Source of the DNA: CAYJII01 sp964370225
GTDB lineage: Bacteria; Bacillota; Clostridia; Oscillospirales; Ruminococcaceae
Assembly: GCA_964370225.1 (NCBI GenBank)
Contig: CAYJII010000007.1
Coordinates: 1-64,000 of the forward strand
Length of the DNA: 64,000 nucleotides
Direction of reading: 5' to 3'
Below the pieces are notes generated by a model. That model saw only the letters and a program-made list of their open reading frames with translations. It had not been told where the DNA came from and searched no databases. A program made the position numbers and the translations under genes. This document shows positions 35,800-44,738 of the stretch, in pieces (position 1 is the stretch's first letter; each line of letters starts with the position of its first letter).

Positions 35800-36447
35800 T
35801 TATAACACTATTCTTCTAATATCATCCATCGTGTCTGCGACAAAGTCCGCCCCATATTTTTCAAGTTCTTCATGGCTTCCGTAACCGTAACTTACGCCAA
35901 TACATTTAATTCCATGAGCCTTTGCGCCCTCGATATCGTGAAGTCTGTCGCCTATCATTATCGTTTCATCTTTATCCGTTATACCAGCACTTTGCATAGC
36001 ATATTCGATTACTTCAGCTTTTTTCGCACGAGTGTAATCCAAATTTGAGCCAGCAACGAAAGTGAAATATTGTGTTATATTAAAATAGTCTAGTATCCTT
36101 TTCGCGAAAATTTCAGGTTTTGATGTCGCCAAAACTATAGTTTTCCCATTCTCATGTAGCTCTTTTAGCAAAGTGTCAATGCCGTCGTAAAGCTTGTTTT
36201 CATATATCCCTATTGTGGAAAATCGTTCTCTATAATACCCCATCGTTTCCTGTACTTGCTCTTCATTAAAGTTAAAGTACTCCGACAAAGAAACATGAAA
36301 TGGTGGGCCTATAAATTTGTATAGCTCGTTTTTGTCCTCTACTTTCATACCCGCTTTTGTAAGCGCGTAGTAAACTGAGTTGATAATTCCCTCAGCTGAC
36401 TCTGTTATCGTGCCGTCTAAATCGAATAACAAATATTTGTAACCCAT
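35800..36447 (-). CDS. HAD hydrolase, phosphoglycolate phosphatase-like
   Basis: A 215-residue haloacid-dehalogenase phosphatase with a helical cap. Motif I is FDLDGTITES (residues 8-17), motif II is VLATSKP, and motif III is IMIGDRLHDIEGAKA. It resembles Gph/PpaX enzymes; the substrate is unknown. It lies 22 nt after the second ftsZ-like gene and is probably the last gene of the cell-division cluster. Confidence 0.9.
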   Translation of the reverse strand: MGYKYLLFDLDGTITESAEGIINSVYYALTKAGMKVEDKNELYKFIGPPFHVSLSEYFNFNEEQVQETMGYYRERFSTIGIYENKLYDGIDTLLKELHENGKTIVLATSKPEIFAKRILDYFNITQYFTFVAGSNLDYTRAKKAEVIEYAMQSAGITDKDETIMIGDRLHDIEGAKAHGIKCIGVSYGYGSHEELEKYGADFVADTMDDIRRIVL

Positions 36448-36469
36448 GTAATTCTCCTAAGTAATCCAT

Positions 36470-37516
36470 TTATTGTGGATTTTTAAATAATTCCAGTATC
36501 GACTCAAAGCTCTTATCACTTTTAGCTTTTGGTTGGTTATAAATAACTTTTAATCCCTCATCAAGCATAAGTATATGAGATGTTTCGCTTATTGCGATAA
36601 TTGTAACATCAAGCTTGTCCTCATAAGTATCGTCAGTCACCAAACTAAAACAAATATTTGTGTTTTCGCCAAGATCCTTTGAAATGAGCGCTGTTACAAT
36701 TTCAGTTTCGTTAAGACCTATCTCAGAATTTGCAGTTATATTAATTATTATAGTTTTCGCTTTTGAAATATCGCAATCAAAAATCGGGCTGTTAGCAGCA
36801 TTCATCGCCGCTTGTTTAGCTTTGTCCCTGCCTTTACCTTCACCAAAACCAATGTTTGCGTAACCCGCATTAGTCAACGCATCAGCCAAAATAGAGAAGT
36901 CTAGCTTAATAAATCCAGGTTTGACGATGATGTCCGTAAAGTTTTTGACGCAATCAATCATAACCTTATCCACGATAGAAAAGGCATCTTTTATATTTTT
37001 TATCCCACCATTATATTTTTTGAGGTTATCATTTGCAATCATAATCAAAGTATCTACGCAATCAGCAAGCTTTGCAATGCCTTGCTTAGCAGTGCGAGCG
37101 CGTACAGTTCCCTCAAAAGAATATGGCTTTGTTGTAATAGCTATAGTCAAAATATTACGTTTTTTAACATTCTCTGCAATTAACGGCATAACCGTAGTTG
37201 CCGTGACACCACCCATACCGCCTACTAAAAACGCAATATGTGTATCGCCCAGCATCAAAGCCAGTTCGTCCTCTTTCGACAAGATGAGCTCAGTGAGCAA
37301 ATCCTTGTCCTGATTAATTTTTGGATTAAGAGTTTTTTCTGCCAACAGTAATCTTTTTTGAGCATTTGACTTGTTTAGCTCAAGCTCAAAAAGTGATACA
37401 GTTATGTAGTTTATATCTCCAATATTCGCCTCAATCATACTATTTACTGCTTTTATGCCGCTATTGCCTATTCCAATTACAGTTATATTGATTTTATTCA
37501 TGTCTAGTTCGCTCAT
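36470..37516 (-). CDS. Degenerate FtsZ paralogue (FtsZ-fold protein with lost GTP-binding motifs)
   Basis: A 348-residue protein collinear with FtsZ over its full length: 'INITVIGIGNSGIKAVNSMIE', 'ILTIAITTKPYSFEG', 'NIKDAFSIVDKVM', 'AGYANIGFGEGKGRDKAKQA' and 'AKTIIINITANSEIGLNETEI' each match FtsZ blocks. The nucleotide and catalytic motifs are altered. The T1 glycine loop reads GIGNSGIKA, the T3 GAGGxPxxG is missing, and the tubulin signature GGGTGTG reads GGVTATT (residues 102-108). In the T7 loop NLDFADV reads KLDFSIL (residues 204-210), losing the second aspartate. Inferred: it does not hydrolyse GTP and may act as a modulator or co-polymer of FtsZ. Its tail (SFESILELF) resembles that of the true FtsZ next door. 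The start ATG follows GGAGGCAG. A terminator-like hairpin separates it from ftsZ. Confidence 0.88.
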   Translation of the reverse strand: MSELDMNKINITVIGIGNSGIKAVNSMIEANIGDINYITVSLFELELNKSNAQKRLLLAEKTLNPKINQDKDLLTELILSKEDELALMLGDTHIAFLVGGMGGVTATTVMPLIAENVKKRNILTIAITTKPYSFEGTVRARTAKQGIAKLADCVDTLIMIANDNLKKYNGGIKNIKDAFSIVDKVMIDCVKNFTDIIVKPGFIKLDFSILADALTNAGYANIGFGEGKGRDKAKQAAMNAANSPIFDCDISKAKTIIINITANSEIGLNETEIVTALISKDLGENTNICFSLVTDDTYEDKLDVTIIAISETSHILMLDEGLKVIYNQPKAKSDKSFESILELFKNPQ

Positions 37517-37556
37517 ATAAACTGCCTCCAAATATCATTAGTACCAAATAGACAAA

Positions 37557-37583
37557 AAGCACTTCGCTAAAAGCAAAGTGCTT
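37557..37583 (-). terminator. Terminator-like hairpin between ftsZ and its paralogue
   Basis: AAGCACTT (37557-37564) pairs with AAGTGCTT (37576-37583); an inner GC pair extends the stem, and TTTTTG follows on the minus strand. It probably lowers expression of the second gene relative to ftsZ. Confidence 0.75.
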
Positions 37584-37593
37584 AAATTTTAGC

Positions 37594-38658
37594 TTAGTTT
37601 TTGTTTCTACCGTTAAACAATCCCATTATAGCGTCAAAGTCCATATCTGTTTCTTCACTTTTACCACTGATACCTTTTAGCTCATCACTTATAATTGAAG
37701 TTTGAGGGTCAAAACCGGTAGCTATTACTGTAATTCTCATTTCATCATTTAAGTTTTCGTCAAATGCAAGACCCCAGAAGATATTAGCATCTGGATGTGC
37801 TGCGTCTGCGATAATTGAAGAAGCGATTTCAGCTTCGTCAAATCCCATATCCGTAGGAGCAGTGATGTTGATGATGATACCTCTTGCGCCATCGATTGTA
37901 GTTTCTAGTAGTGGGCTGGAAATAGCCATGCTTGCAGCTTCGTGTGCTTTGTCTTTGCCTGTTCCAGTACCAACGCCCATATGTGCGTAGCCAGCATCCT
38001 TCATAACGGAGCTAACATCAGCAAAGTCAAGGTTGATAAACCCAGAAATATTGATAAGGTCAGAAATACTCTGAACACCTTGTCTTAATACATCATCAGC
38101 TGCTGCAAAAGCATCTTTTAATGATTTGCATTTATCTGTGATTAATTTTAATCTTTCATTAGGAATAACTACAAGTGAATCCACTCGTGCACTTAGCTCT
38201 GTCAAGCCAACTTCTGCACTATGCATTCTTTTTTTACCTTCAAATAGGAATGGCTTAGTAACAATCCCTACTGTTAAAATTCCCATTTCTCTTGCAATTT
38301 CTGCGATAACCGGAGCAGCACCTGTACCAGTTCCGCCACCCATACCAGCAGTGATAAATATCATTTGTGTGCCTTTAAGCAAGTTTTCGATTTCTTCTCT
38401 GCTCTCTTCAGCTGCTCTAGCCCCTTTTTCTGGGTCGCCGCCTGCACCTCTGCCTTTTGTTAGTTTATCGCCGATTTGCATTTTATATGTAGCTTTTGAA
38501 GAGTTTAAAACTTGTTGGTCTGTATTTATAGCTATAAACTCCACGCTTTGTACATTACACTCAATCATGCGGTTTATGGCATTACCGCCACCTCCGCCTA
38601 CACCAATTACTTTAATATTTACTACATCAAACTCATTATTCTCAATTGTAAAATTCAC
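37594..38658 (-). CDS. ftsZ: Cell division GTPase FtsZ
   Basis: Tubulin-like GTPase that forms the division ring. It has 354 residues. All nucleotide motifs are intact: GVGGGGGNAINRM (T1), GAGGDPEKG (T3), GGGTGTG (residues 107-113), PNERL, and the T7 loop NLDFADV (209-215). The C-terminal part is unusual: only about 35 residues follow the core, the linker is very short, and the tail reads FDAIMGLFNGRNK instead of the usual DIPxFLR-type peptide that binds FtsA, SepF or ZipA. The start is GTG after AGGAGGAAGTATAA. No ftsA is present in the cluster. Confidence 0.97.
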   Translation of the reverse strand: MNFTIENNEFDVVNIKVIGVGGGGGNAINRMIECNVQSVEFIAINTDQQVLNSSKATYKMQIGDKLTKGRGAGGDPEKGARAAEESREEIENLLKGTQMIFITAGMGGGTGTGAAPVIAEIAREMGILTVGIVTKPFLFEGKKRMHSAEVGLTELSARVDSLVVIPNERLKLITDKCKSLKDAFAAADDVLRQGVQSISDLINISGFINLDFADVSSVMKDAGYAHMGVGTGTGKDKAHEAASMAISSPLLETTIDGARGIIINITAPTDMGFDEAEIASSIIADAAHPDANIFWGLAFDENLNDEMRITVIATGFDPQTSIISDELKGISGKSEETDMDFDAIMGLFNGRNKN

Positions 38659-38764
38659 TTATACTTCCTCCTATATATTTGAAATTCCAATCTAATTAAC
38701 TATTTTTAAAGAGATTTTCTTTTTATATAAACCATTTTATCATATAAAAAATACTACTGTTCCC

Positions 38765-38793
38765 ATTATACATTCTTTTGCTCATAAATGCTA
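38765..38793 (-). promoter_or_regulatory. Possible internal promoter for ftsZ
   Basis: The 212-nt gap between divIB and ftsZ is AT-rich. On the minus strand it has a consensus TATAAT (38765-38770) with a poor -35 17 nt upstream, and an extended TGATAAAAT further down. An ftsZ promoter here is plausible but not proven. Confidence 0.35.
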
Positions 38794-38870
38794 GTCTTTT
38801 TTTGAAAAAAAACTATAAAAAAGCCTCCAATTTTTTCAAACAAATTAAAATTAACAATTTGTTCATAAAA

Positions 38871-39929
38871 TTACTGCTCAGAAAATGCAATTGGTCTAAA
38901 ATAAACTGTCCCATCAGAGGAAGCATCTATCACTCCCTGCTCGGTCACACCAATTTTTTCATCTATAACTTCTTTTACTAAAGCAAGTTTATATTCAATA
39001 TCTAACACGTTTCCAAGCTCAATAGTTATCCTATTATCATAAATTAGTTTTATCTGTGTTTCGTTATAAATTTCTATTGAATTTATATCACCAAGACCCA
39101 CTTCTAACAATGTGTTTGTCACAATATTGATTGTGTCAAAGTCATCGTCGTTATTTATAAAATCCCCAATTTCATACTCTGCGAAATCGAGTCCTGAATT
39201 AATCTGAATATTGGGATAAACCGCTAAATCAGTCACTTTGTCGATGATGCGTTTGTTTTCGCTAATTATGTAATAATCCCCAGAAAATGTATATGCCTGT
39301 GACGGCACTGCCTCATTTACCGTAATCGTTAGCGTGTTCGGCAAATCCCTTTTGGCAATAACCTCATCGATAAGCACGAAGTCTGCAATAATATTTTCTT
39401 CAATTTGCGCTAGATTTGTTCTAAACAAATTTTGGTTCACTTCTACCGCTGCGCTGCTAACAATTTCGCTTTCATCAAAAGTTTGTGGTGCCACAACATT
39501 AATATTCTCGATATTAAAAAATACCGTTAATGACAATGTAACCCCAATAACCGCAATGAAAATAAGAGAAATTATCATCTGTAGCGAGCGATTTTTTTTA
39601 AGCTTTCTTTTGTGCCTAGCACTGTTTTTTTGGCGCGCTTCGTTGCGTTTTCTTCGCTTTTTTTGGCGCGCTCGCTCTTTACCGCTCAGCTTTATCGTAC
39701 TTCGCTGCATGCTCTCAACGCTTATATCATCACTGTCTTGTGCGTGCTCTCTTGCATATTTTTCATACTCTTTATCCTCATCGGATAGCACATCTTGCAC
39801 AGGAGTTTCCTGTGGTTTCTTCTGCTGTTTTGCAAATATTTTTAAGCGACGTCTTTTCTTCTTATTCACTTTTTCAGTCAAGCTATCTTCTTTAACTATC
39901 CTAGTTTTTTTGAGCTTTTCCCTAGCCAT
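38871..39929 (-). CDS. divIB: Cell division protein DivIB/FtsQ
   Basis: Bitopic divisome protein of 352 residues that links FtsL and other late proteins. The cytoplasmic N-terminal tail is long (about 115 residues) and very basic, rich in Lys/Arg clusters. One membrane segment follows (near residues 118-140), then the POTRA domain ('FFNIENINVVAPQTFDESEI') and the beta domain. The position between murA and ftsZ is usual. The start follows AAAGGAGCAAAG. Confidence 0.9.
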   Translation of the reverse strand: MAREKLKKTRIVKEDSLTEKVNKKKRRRLKIFAKQQKKPQETPVQDVLSDEDKEYEKYAREHAQDSDDISVESMQRSTIKLSGKERARQKKRRKRNEARQKNSARHKRKLKKNRSLQMIISLIFIAVIGVTLSLTVFFNIENINVVAPQTFDESEIVSSAAVEVNQNLFRTNLAQIEENIIADFVLIDEVIAKRDLPNTLTITVNEAVPSQAYTFSGDYYIISENKRIIDKVTDLAVYPNIQINSGLDFAEYEIGDFINNDDDFDTINIVTNTLLEVGLGDINSIEIYNETQIKLIYDNRITIELGNVLDIEYKLALVKEVIDEKIGVTEQGVIDASSDGTVYFRPIAFSEQ

Positions 39930-39941
39930 CTTTGCTCCTTT

Positions 39942-41198
39942 TTATCCTATTCTTGTAATCTTACCACCAATTTGAGCTATCTTTTTTTCTATATCTTCAT
40001 ATCCTCTATCGATATGGTATATGTCGTCTATTATAGTTTTCCCCTCAGCGCCAAGTCCCGCAATAACAAGTGCTGCTCCACCTCTTAAATCTTGAGCACA
40101 AACATTTGTGCCTGTCAGTGAGTTAACACCTTTAACTATAGCTACCCTATCCTCAACTATAATTTTTGCACCCAATCTATTGAGTTCGCCCACATGTTTA
40201 TACCTGTTAGAGAAAATATTTTCCACGAAAACGCTTATCCCATCAGATTTTGTCAGCACAGCCATTATTTCCGCTTGTGCATCTGTAGGGAAACCAGGGT
40301 ATGGCATGGTTTTTATGTCCTTAACGCTTCTTATGCGCTTCGGAGCTTTTATATGTATCCCACTATTATCATATCTTATATCCGAGCCCATTTGTTCAAA
40401 TATTGGAATAATACTATCAATATGATTAGCGTTTGCATTTTTCAGGTAGACATCACCACCAGTAATTACAGCGCAACACATATATGTTGCAGTAACTATT
40501 CTATCTGGCATCACTGCATGTTCGCAAGGGGACAATTTATTTACCCCTTCGATTTTTATGATACTCTCACCCGCTCCTTTAATCTTTGCACCGCATTTAT
40601 TTAAAAATTCGGATAAGTCCACAATCTCAGGTTCCTGAGCCGCATTCGTGATTATCGTTGTTCCACTAGCTAAAACAGCAGCTAAAATTATATTTTCAGT
40701 TGCGCCCACACTGGGGAAAGTTAGCGAGATTTTCTTAGCAGTCAACCCATTTTTAACGTTACAGTTTAAATATCCGTACTCATCTTCTATCTGCACACCT
40801 AGCTTTTCTAGTGCAGATAAGTGCAAATCAATTGGACGTGGACCCAGCTCGCAACCTCCTGGAGTTGACAGCTTAGCTTTTGACATCCTCCCGATAATCG
40901 CACCTAAAAACACGATTGATGAGCGCATTTCTCTCATCAAATTTTCTGGTATATCATATGCCGTAACTTCTCTGGCATCCACAGTAACTGTGTTTCCTTC
41001 TCTCACTACGACACAACCTAAATATTCCAGTATTTTTATCGCCGCCCCAACATCTGAAAGTTCAGGGCAATTATGTATAACACTCTTAGCTTTAATTAAA
41101 AGTGTTGCAGCTAAAATTGGTAATGAGCTGTTTTTTGCGCCTTGCACTTTAAGCTCGCCACAAAGCTTCCTCATTCCATCTATCACAAGCTTACTCAT
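39942..41198 (-). CDS. murA: UDP-N-acetylglucosamine 1-carboxyvinyltransferase
   Basis: First committed step of peptidoglycan synthesis, adding enolpyruvate to UDP-GlcNAc. It has 418 residues with two inside-out alpha/beta barrels. The N-terminus has VQGAKNSSLPILAA with the Lys-Asn pair, and the catalytic cysteine lies in PGGCELGPRPIDLHL, so it should be fosfomycin-sensitive in principle. The start is the ATG (MSKLVIDGM) after GGGAG; the longer frame would add an unrelated stretch. Confidence 0.96.
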   Translation of the reverse strand: MSKLVIDGMRKLCGELKVQGAKNSSLPILAATLLIKAKSVIHNCPELSDVGAAIKILEYLGCVVVREGNTVTVDAREVTAYDIPENLMREMRSSIVFLGAIIGRMSKAKLSTPGGCELGPRPIDLHLSALEKLGVQIEDEYGYLNCNVKNGLTAKKISLTFPSVGATENIILAAVLASGTTIITNAAQEPEIVDLSEFLNKCGAKIKGAGESIIKIEGVNKLSPCEHAVMPDRIVTATYMCCAVITGGDVYLKNANANHIDSIIPIFEQMGSDIRYDNSGIHIKAPKRIRSVKDIKTMPYPGFPTDAQAEIMAVLTKSDGISVFVENIFSNRYKHVGELNRLGAKIIVEDRVAIVKGVNSLTGTNVCAQDLRGGAALVIAGLGAEGKTIIDDIYHIDRGYEDIEKKIAQIGGKITRIG

Positions 41199-41285
41199 TT
41201 CGTATGTACTCCCTTTCCACAAAACAATTTGCAGTTTTTTACAATAGTAGAACATACTATGCTTTGCGGGTGGGGATTGTGATTT

Positions 41286-42395
41286 TTATAACCTGATTAT
41301 CTCATCATAAATTCGCTTAGCTGTGTCAAGTATCGCAAGTTTAGATGCGTTTTTAGCCATAGCTTTGATTAGTTCTGGTGAGTTGTATAACTTTTCAATT
41401 TGTGCAATAAACTCATCTTTGTCGTAATCTTTCTCCTCAATTATGAGTGCTGCTTCATTTTTCACAAGGACCATAGCATTGTGATACTGGTGATTTTCCG
41501 CTACATATGGTGACGGAATTAAAATTGATGCTTTCCCTGCAACTTCAAGCTCACTGATAGAGATTGCACCAGAACGACATATTACAATATCTGCTGCTAC
41601 TAAAGTATCCTCCATATTGTGGATGTATTCATTTATTTGTGTGGAATTTCTTTTGCTTAAATCAATATTTCTCTCTTTTATCATTTCAGGGAAAATTTCT
41701 TTTCCAAGTCTGCCAAAGCCATGAATATGGTTAATTTTTTCACCATCGTTCCACTCTATTAAATCGGCAGCAGCTCTATTAATTATCCTAGCGCCAAGGC
41801 TACCGCCAAATGATAGTATACAAATTTTATCATCAAGCCCCAGATTTTTTCTTGCTTCTTCTTTCGTTTTAAAGATAATGCTGTCCCTTACAGGATTTCC
41901 AACCACTATACATTTATCAGGATTTTTAAACTGAGCTATGCTCTCTTCAGTTGCGACAAATACAATATCAGCTTTTTTTGCTAAAATTTTATTTGTCACT
42001 CCTGGGAATGCATTTTGCTCATGAATTGCAGTTTTTATCTTCATCGAAGTAGCGGCATTTACTATCGGACCACTTACATAACCGCCCGCTCCAATCACAA
42101 TATCGGGATTAAATTCCTTGATTATTTTTTTCGCTTGCATATCAGAGCTTAAAAGCATGTATGCAGATTTAAAATTATGCTTTATATTTTCAAGCGAAAA
42201 GCTTCGTCTAAAACCGCCTACTTTTATCGGAACTATATCAAATCCCGCTTTTTGCACAAGCTCAAACTCCATGCCGCTAGGAACTCCTGCAAACAAAATT
42301 TGTGCATCCGGTTGTTCTTTCACAATATGCTTTGCTATTGCTATTGCAGGGTTAATATGTCCAGCTGTTCCTCCTGCTGCTAAAAGTACTCTCAT
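41286..42395 (-). CDS. murG: Lipid II synthase (GlcNAc transferase)
   Basis: Transfers GlcNAc to lipid I at the inner face of the membrane, giving lipid II. It has 369 residues in a GT-B fold. The glycine loop is AAGGTAGHINPA at the N-terminus; GAGGYVSGP, HEQNAFPG and SFGGSLGARIIN follow. The donor-site block is 'ICRSGAISISELEVAGKASI'. The start follows AAAGGAGTAAGC. Confidence 0.97.
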   Translation of the reverse strand: MRVLLAAGGTAGHINPAIAIAKHIVKEQPDAQILFAGVPSGMEFELVQKAGFDIVPIKVGGFRRSFSLENIKHNFKSAYMLLSSDMQAKKIIKEFNPDIVIGAGGYVSGPIVNAATSMKIKTAIHEQNAFPGVTNKILAKKADIVFVATEESIAQFKNPDKCIVVGNPVRDSIIFKTKEEARKNLGLDDKICILSFGGSLGARIINRAAADLIEWNDGEKINHIHGFGRLGKEIFPEMIKERNIDLSKRNSTQINEYIHNMEDTLVAADIVICRSGAISISELEVAGKASILIPSPYVAENHQYHNAMVLVKNEAALIIEEKDYDKDEFIAQIEKLYNSPELIKAMAKNASKLAILDTAKRIYDEIIRL

Positions 42396-42467
42396 AATGC
42401 TTACTCCTTTATGTTATTATTCGCCTGTTAATTCTATCTCAACTGTGTAGATTATAACTTACTAAAG

Positions 42468-43643
42468 CTAAAGTTTCTCTACCGAAGAAGCTCTTGATAC
42501 ATTGAGGACGACCCCCATTTCCGCAAGCTGCATCATGAGCGCTGTGCCTCCATAACTGAAAAATGGTAAGCTTATCCCCGTGTTAGGTATACTATTTGTT
42601 ACAACTCCGATGTTAAACAAAGTCTGCGTGGCTATTTGCACAATTATGCCGATTACCAAAAATGATGCAAATTTATCGGGAGCTTTATTTGCTATTGCAA
42701 AGCCACGATACACCAATAGCACAAATAAAAGTATTATCAGTATCGCGCCGATTAGCCCTAATTCTTCAACAACTATCGCAAATATGAAATCGTTTTGTGG
42801 TTCAGGCAAAAATAGATATTTTTGTCTCGAACCACCGATACCCAACCCCATTATTCCACCTGAGCCAATTGCCACAAGCGACTGAACTGTTTGGAATGTG
42901 CCATCTTGTATATCTGAAAACGGATCAAGCCATCCGTTAATCCTATCCATGATATAATCTATCCCAAAAACTGCCACTATCGCCGCTACCATGAGTATCC
43001 CCATTATGAATAAGAGCACAAACCACCTTAGCCTTGTGCCGCCTACAAACATCATGCTAAGCCCAATACACCCAAGCAGTATAGTCCCTGATAGGTGAGG
43101 TTGCAGCATCATAAGCACTGCTACTCCTCCCATGATTATTGAAAACGGGAGTACGCCATACCTAAATGTGCGCATTTTATCGTAGTTTGCATTAATCAAA
43201 GCTGCAAATGTTACTACTATCGCAAATTTCATATACTCAGATGGTTGAAAAGTTACAAACCCCAACCTCAGCCACCTTTGCGCATTGTTGAGCGGTTCTG
43301 ATATCGGTAGTGGCAGTGGCAATAAAATTAGCATGATAAAACCAATTATAAATATCGCAGGCGCAAATTTTTTATATATCCTGTAATTTACTTTTGAGAT
43401 TATAAGCATCGCTATTACACCAACTACTGCAAATATGCTTTGGTCGGCAATATATGTGAGACTATCTCCCCTATAAGCAAGTGCATTTGCATAGCTTGCA
43501 GAGAAAACCATGATAAGCCCAAACGCCAACAGGATTAGCACAATCAGCAAAAATGATGTGTCCATTGGATTTGAGCTTCTTTTTATTCTTATTTCTCTTT
43601 TAGGTTTTACTTTGCTTTTTTTCACCGCATGTGTTGTTTGCAA
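42468..43643 (-). CDS. ftsW: SEDS peptidoglycan polymerase (FtsW/SpoVE type)
   Basis: Multi-pass glycosyltransferase that polymerises lipid II together with a class B PBP, probably the SpoVD-like protein at 47.6 kb. It has 391 residues and ten helices. SEDS blocks: TFQPSEYMKFAIVVTFA, FLPEPQNDFIFAIVVEELG and GISLPFFSYGGTALM. The start is TTG at 43643, 8 nt after AGGAG; an in-frame GTG and TTG further up are too close to that site or precede it. It follows mraY directly, where murD would be expected. Whether it serves division or spore cortex (SpoVE) is not resolved. Confidence 0.93.
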   Translation of the reverse strand: MQTTHAVKKSKVKPKREIRIKRSSNPMDTSFLLIVLILLAFGLIMVFSASYANALAYRGDSLTYIADQSIFAVVGVIAMLIISKVNYRIYKKFAPAIFIIGFIMLILLPLPLPISEPLNNAQRWLRLGFVTFQPSEYMKFAIVVTFAALINANYDKMRTFRYGVLPFSIIMGGVAVLMMLQPHLSGTILLGCIGLSMMFVGGTRLRWFVLLFIMGILMVAAIVAVFGIDYIMDRINGWLDPFSDIQDGTFQTVQSLVAIGSGGIMGLGIGGSRQKYLFLPEPQNDFIFAIVVEELGLIGAILIILLFVLLVYRGFAIANKAPDKFASFLVIGIIVQIATQTLFNIGVVTNSIPNTGISLPFFSYGGTALMMQLAEMGVVLNVSRASSVEKL

Positions 43644-43694
43644 CCATTTCACTCCTGACAAATTTATTTTTTCTAAAATATTAGTCTAATAAAA

Positions 43695-44699
43695 TTATAC
43701 TACAGGAACTGCAAAATATGCTATTGCACAAAATATAGCAGTAACAAATGAGAAAAGTGCTACAATTTTATTTTCGCTGTATCCACTCATTTCAAAATGG
43801 TGATGTATAGGGCTCATTTTAAAAATACGCTTGCCCGTTGTTTTAAAGCTTATAACTTGTAGTATTACTGAAAAAGCCTCTATTAGATATATTATTCCCA
43901 CTAACAATAGGATTAGTGGCATGTTAATGCCGAACGCCAATGATACTACCACTCCACCTAAAAACATTGAACCCGTGTCACCCATGAACACTTTTGCAGG
44001 GTGAAAGTTCCATATTAAAAATCCGATGCATGCTGTGGATAGCGCTAATGCGAGTAGCCCCATATACTCTATTTGCAGTTTTTGGATGAATACAAAAAAA
44101 GCTACTCCTACTACGCAAGTTACCGAGCTTGCAAGCCCATCTACACCATCGGTAAGGTTTGTCGCATTAACAAATCCGACAATCAAAAACACCATAAATG
44201 GATAATACATGAAACCAAAATTAAACTGTCCGATGAACGGAATATCTACGATAGTCGATATTGCTCCGACAAAATGCAGTGCCGCTAAATATCCCACCGC
44301 AATTATCGTTTGGATTAAAAGCTTCTGTTTTGCCGTCAGCCCCAGATTACGTTTTTTCGCTACTTTTATGTAGTCATCCCAATATCCCATAATTGCAAAC
44401 GCTAGCGCCATGCATAGACCAGCGAACAGCTTTGTTGTCTCGATTAAATTCATCGCCTGTGCACCTGAGCTAATATACATGCTTATGTATCCGACAAACA
44501 CTGCTATTACTATACCAGCGATAAACATCAGCCCCCCCATTGTAGGTGTGCCTTGTTTGTTTTTATGCCAAGATGGTCCGATTTCTTTTATAGTTTGGCC
44601 GTACTTAAGTTTTTTAAGATACGGAATAATAAAATATCCTGATAATTGTGTCACTAAAAAAGCAGCTAGTGCTGTTATGATTATTATGAATGCGTCCAT
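43695..44699 (-). CDS. mraY: Phospho-MurNAc-pentapeptide transferase
   Basis: Makes lipid I by moving phospho-MurNAc-pentapeptide to undecaprenyl phosphate. It has 334 residues and ten helices. Motifs: PTMGGLMFI, DDYIKVAKKRNLGLTAKQK with the paired aspartates, NATNLTDGVDGLA and the C-terminal PIHHHFEM. The start ATG is 6 nt after GGAG of hairpin-SD copy F. Confidence 0.97.
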   Translation of the reverse strand: MDAFIIIITALAAFLVTQLSGYFIIPYLKKLKYGQTIKEIGPSWHKNKQGTPTMGGLMFIAGIVIAVFVGYISMYISSGAQAMNLIETTKLFAGLCMALAFAIMGYWDDYIKVAKKRNLGLTAKQKLLIQTIIAVGYLAALHFVGAISTIVDIPFIGQFNFGFMYYPFMVFLIVGFVNATNLTDGVDGLASSVTCVVGVAFFVFIQKLQIEYMGLLALALSTACIGFLIWNFHPAKVFMGDTGSMFLGGVVVSLAFGINMPLILLLVGIIYLIEAFSVILQVISFKTTGKRIFKMSPIHHHFEMSGYSENKIVALFSFVTAIFCAIAYFAVPVV

Positions 44700-44705
44700 T
44701 TTCGT

Positions 44706-44730
44706 CTCCGTTCCGTCGCTTTATTACGAC
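44706..44730 (-). promoter_or_regulatory. Hairpin-SD element, copy F (mraY)
   Basis: Minus strand: a GTCG/CGAC stem with an AU-rich loop, joined to GGAACGGAG, then 6 nt to the ATG. The stem sequence differs on both sides from copies A-D, and pairing is kept. Confidence 0.65.
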
Positions 44731-44738
44731 TGGTCAAT

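Noticed and set aside
40648..41247. Long plus-strand frames opposite murA (also opposite purB, polC, ftsZ, pyrH and others)
   Set aside because: They mirror the codon structure of convincing minus-strand genes and lack ribosome binding sites; they are shadows.
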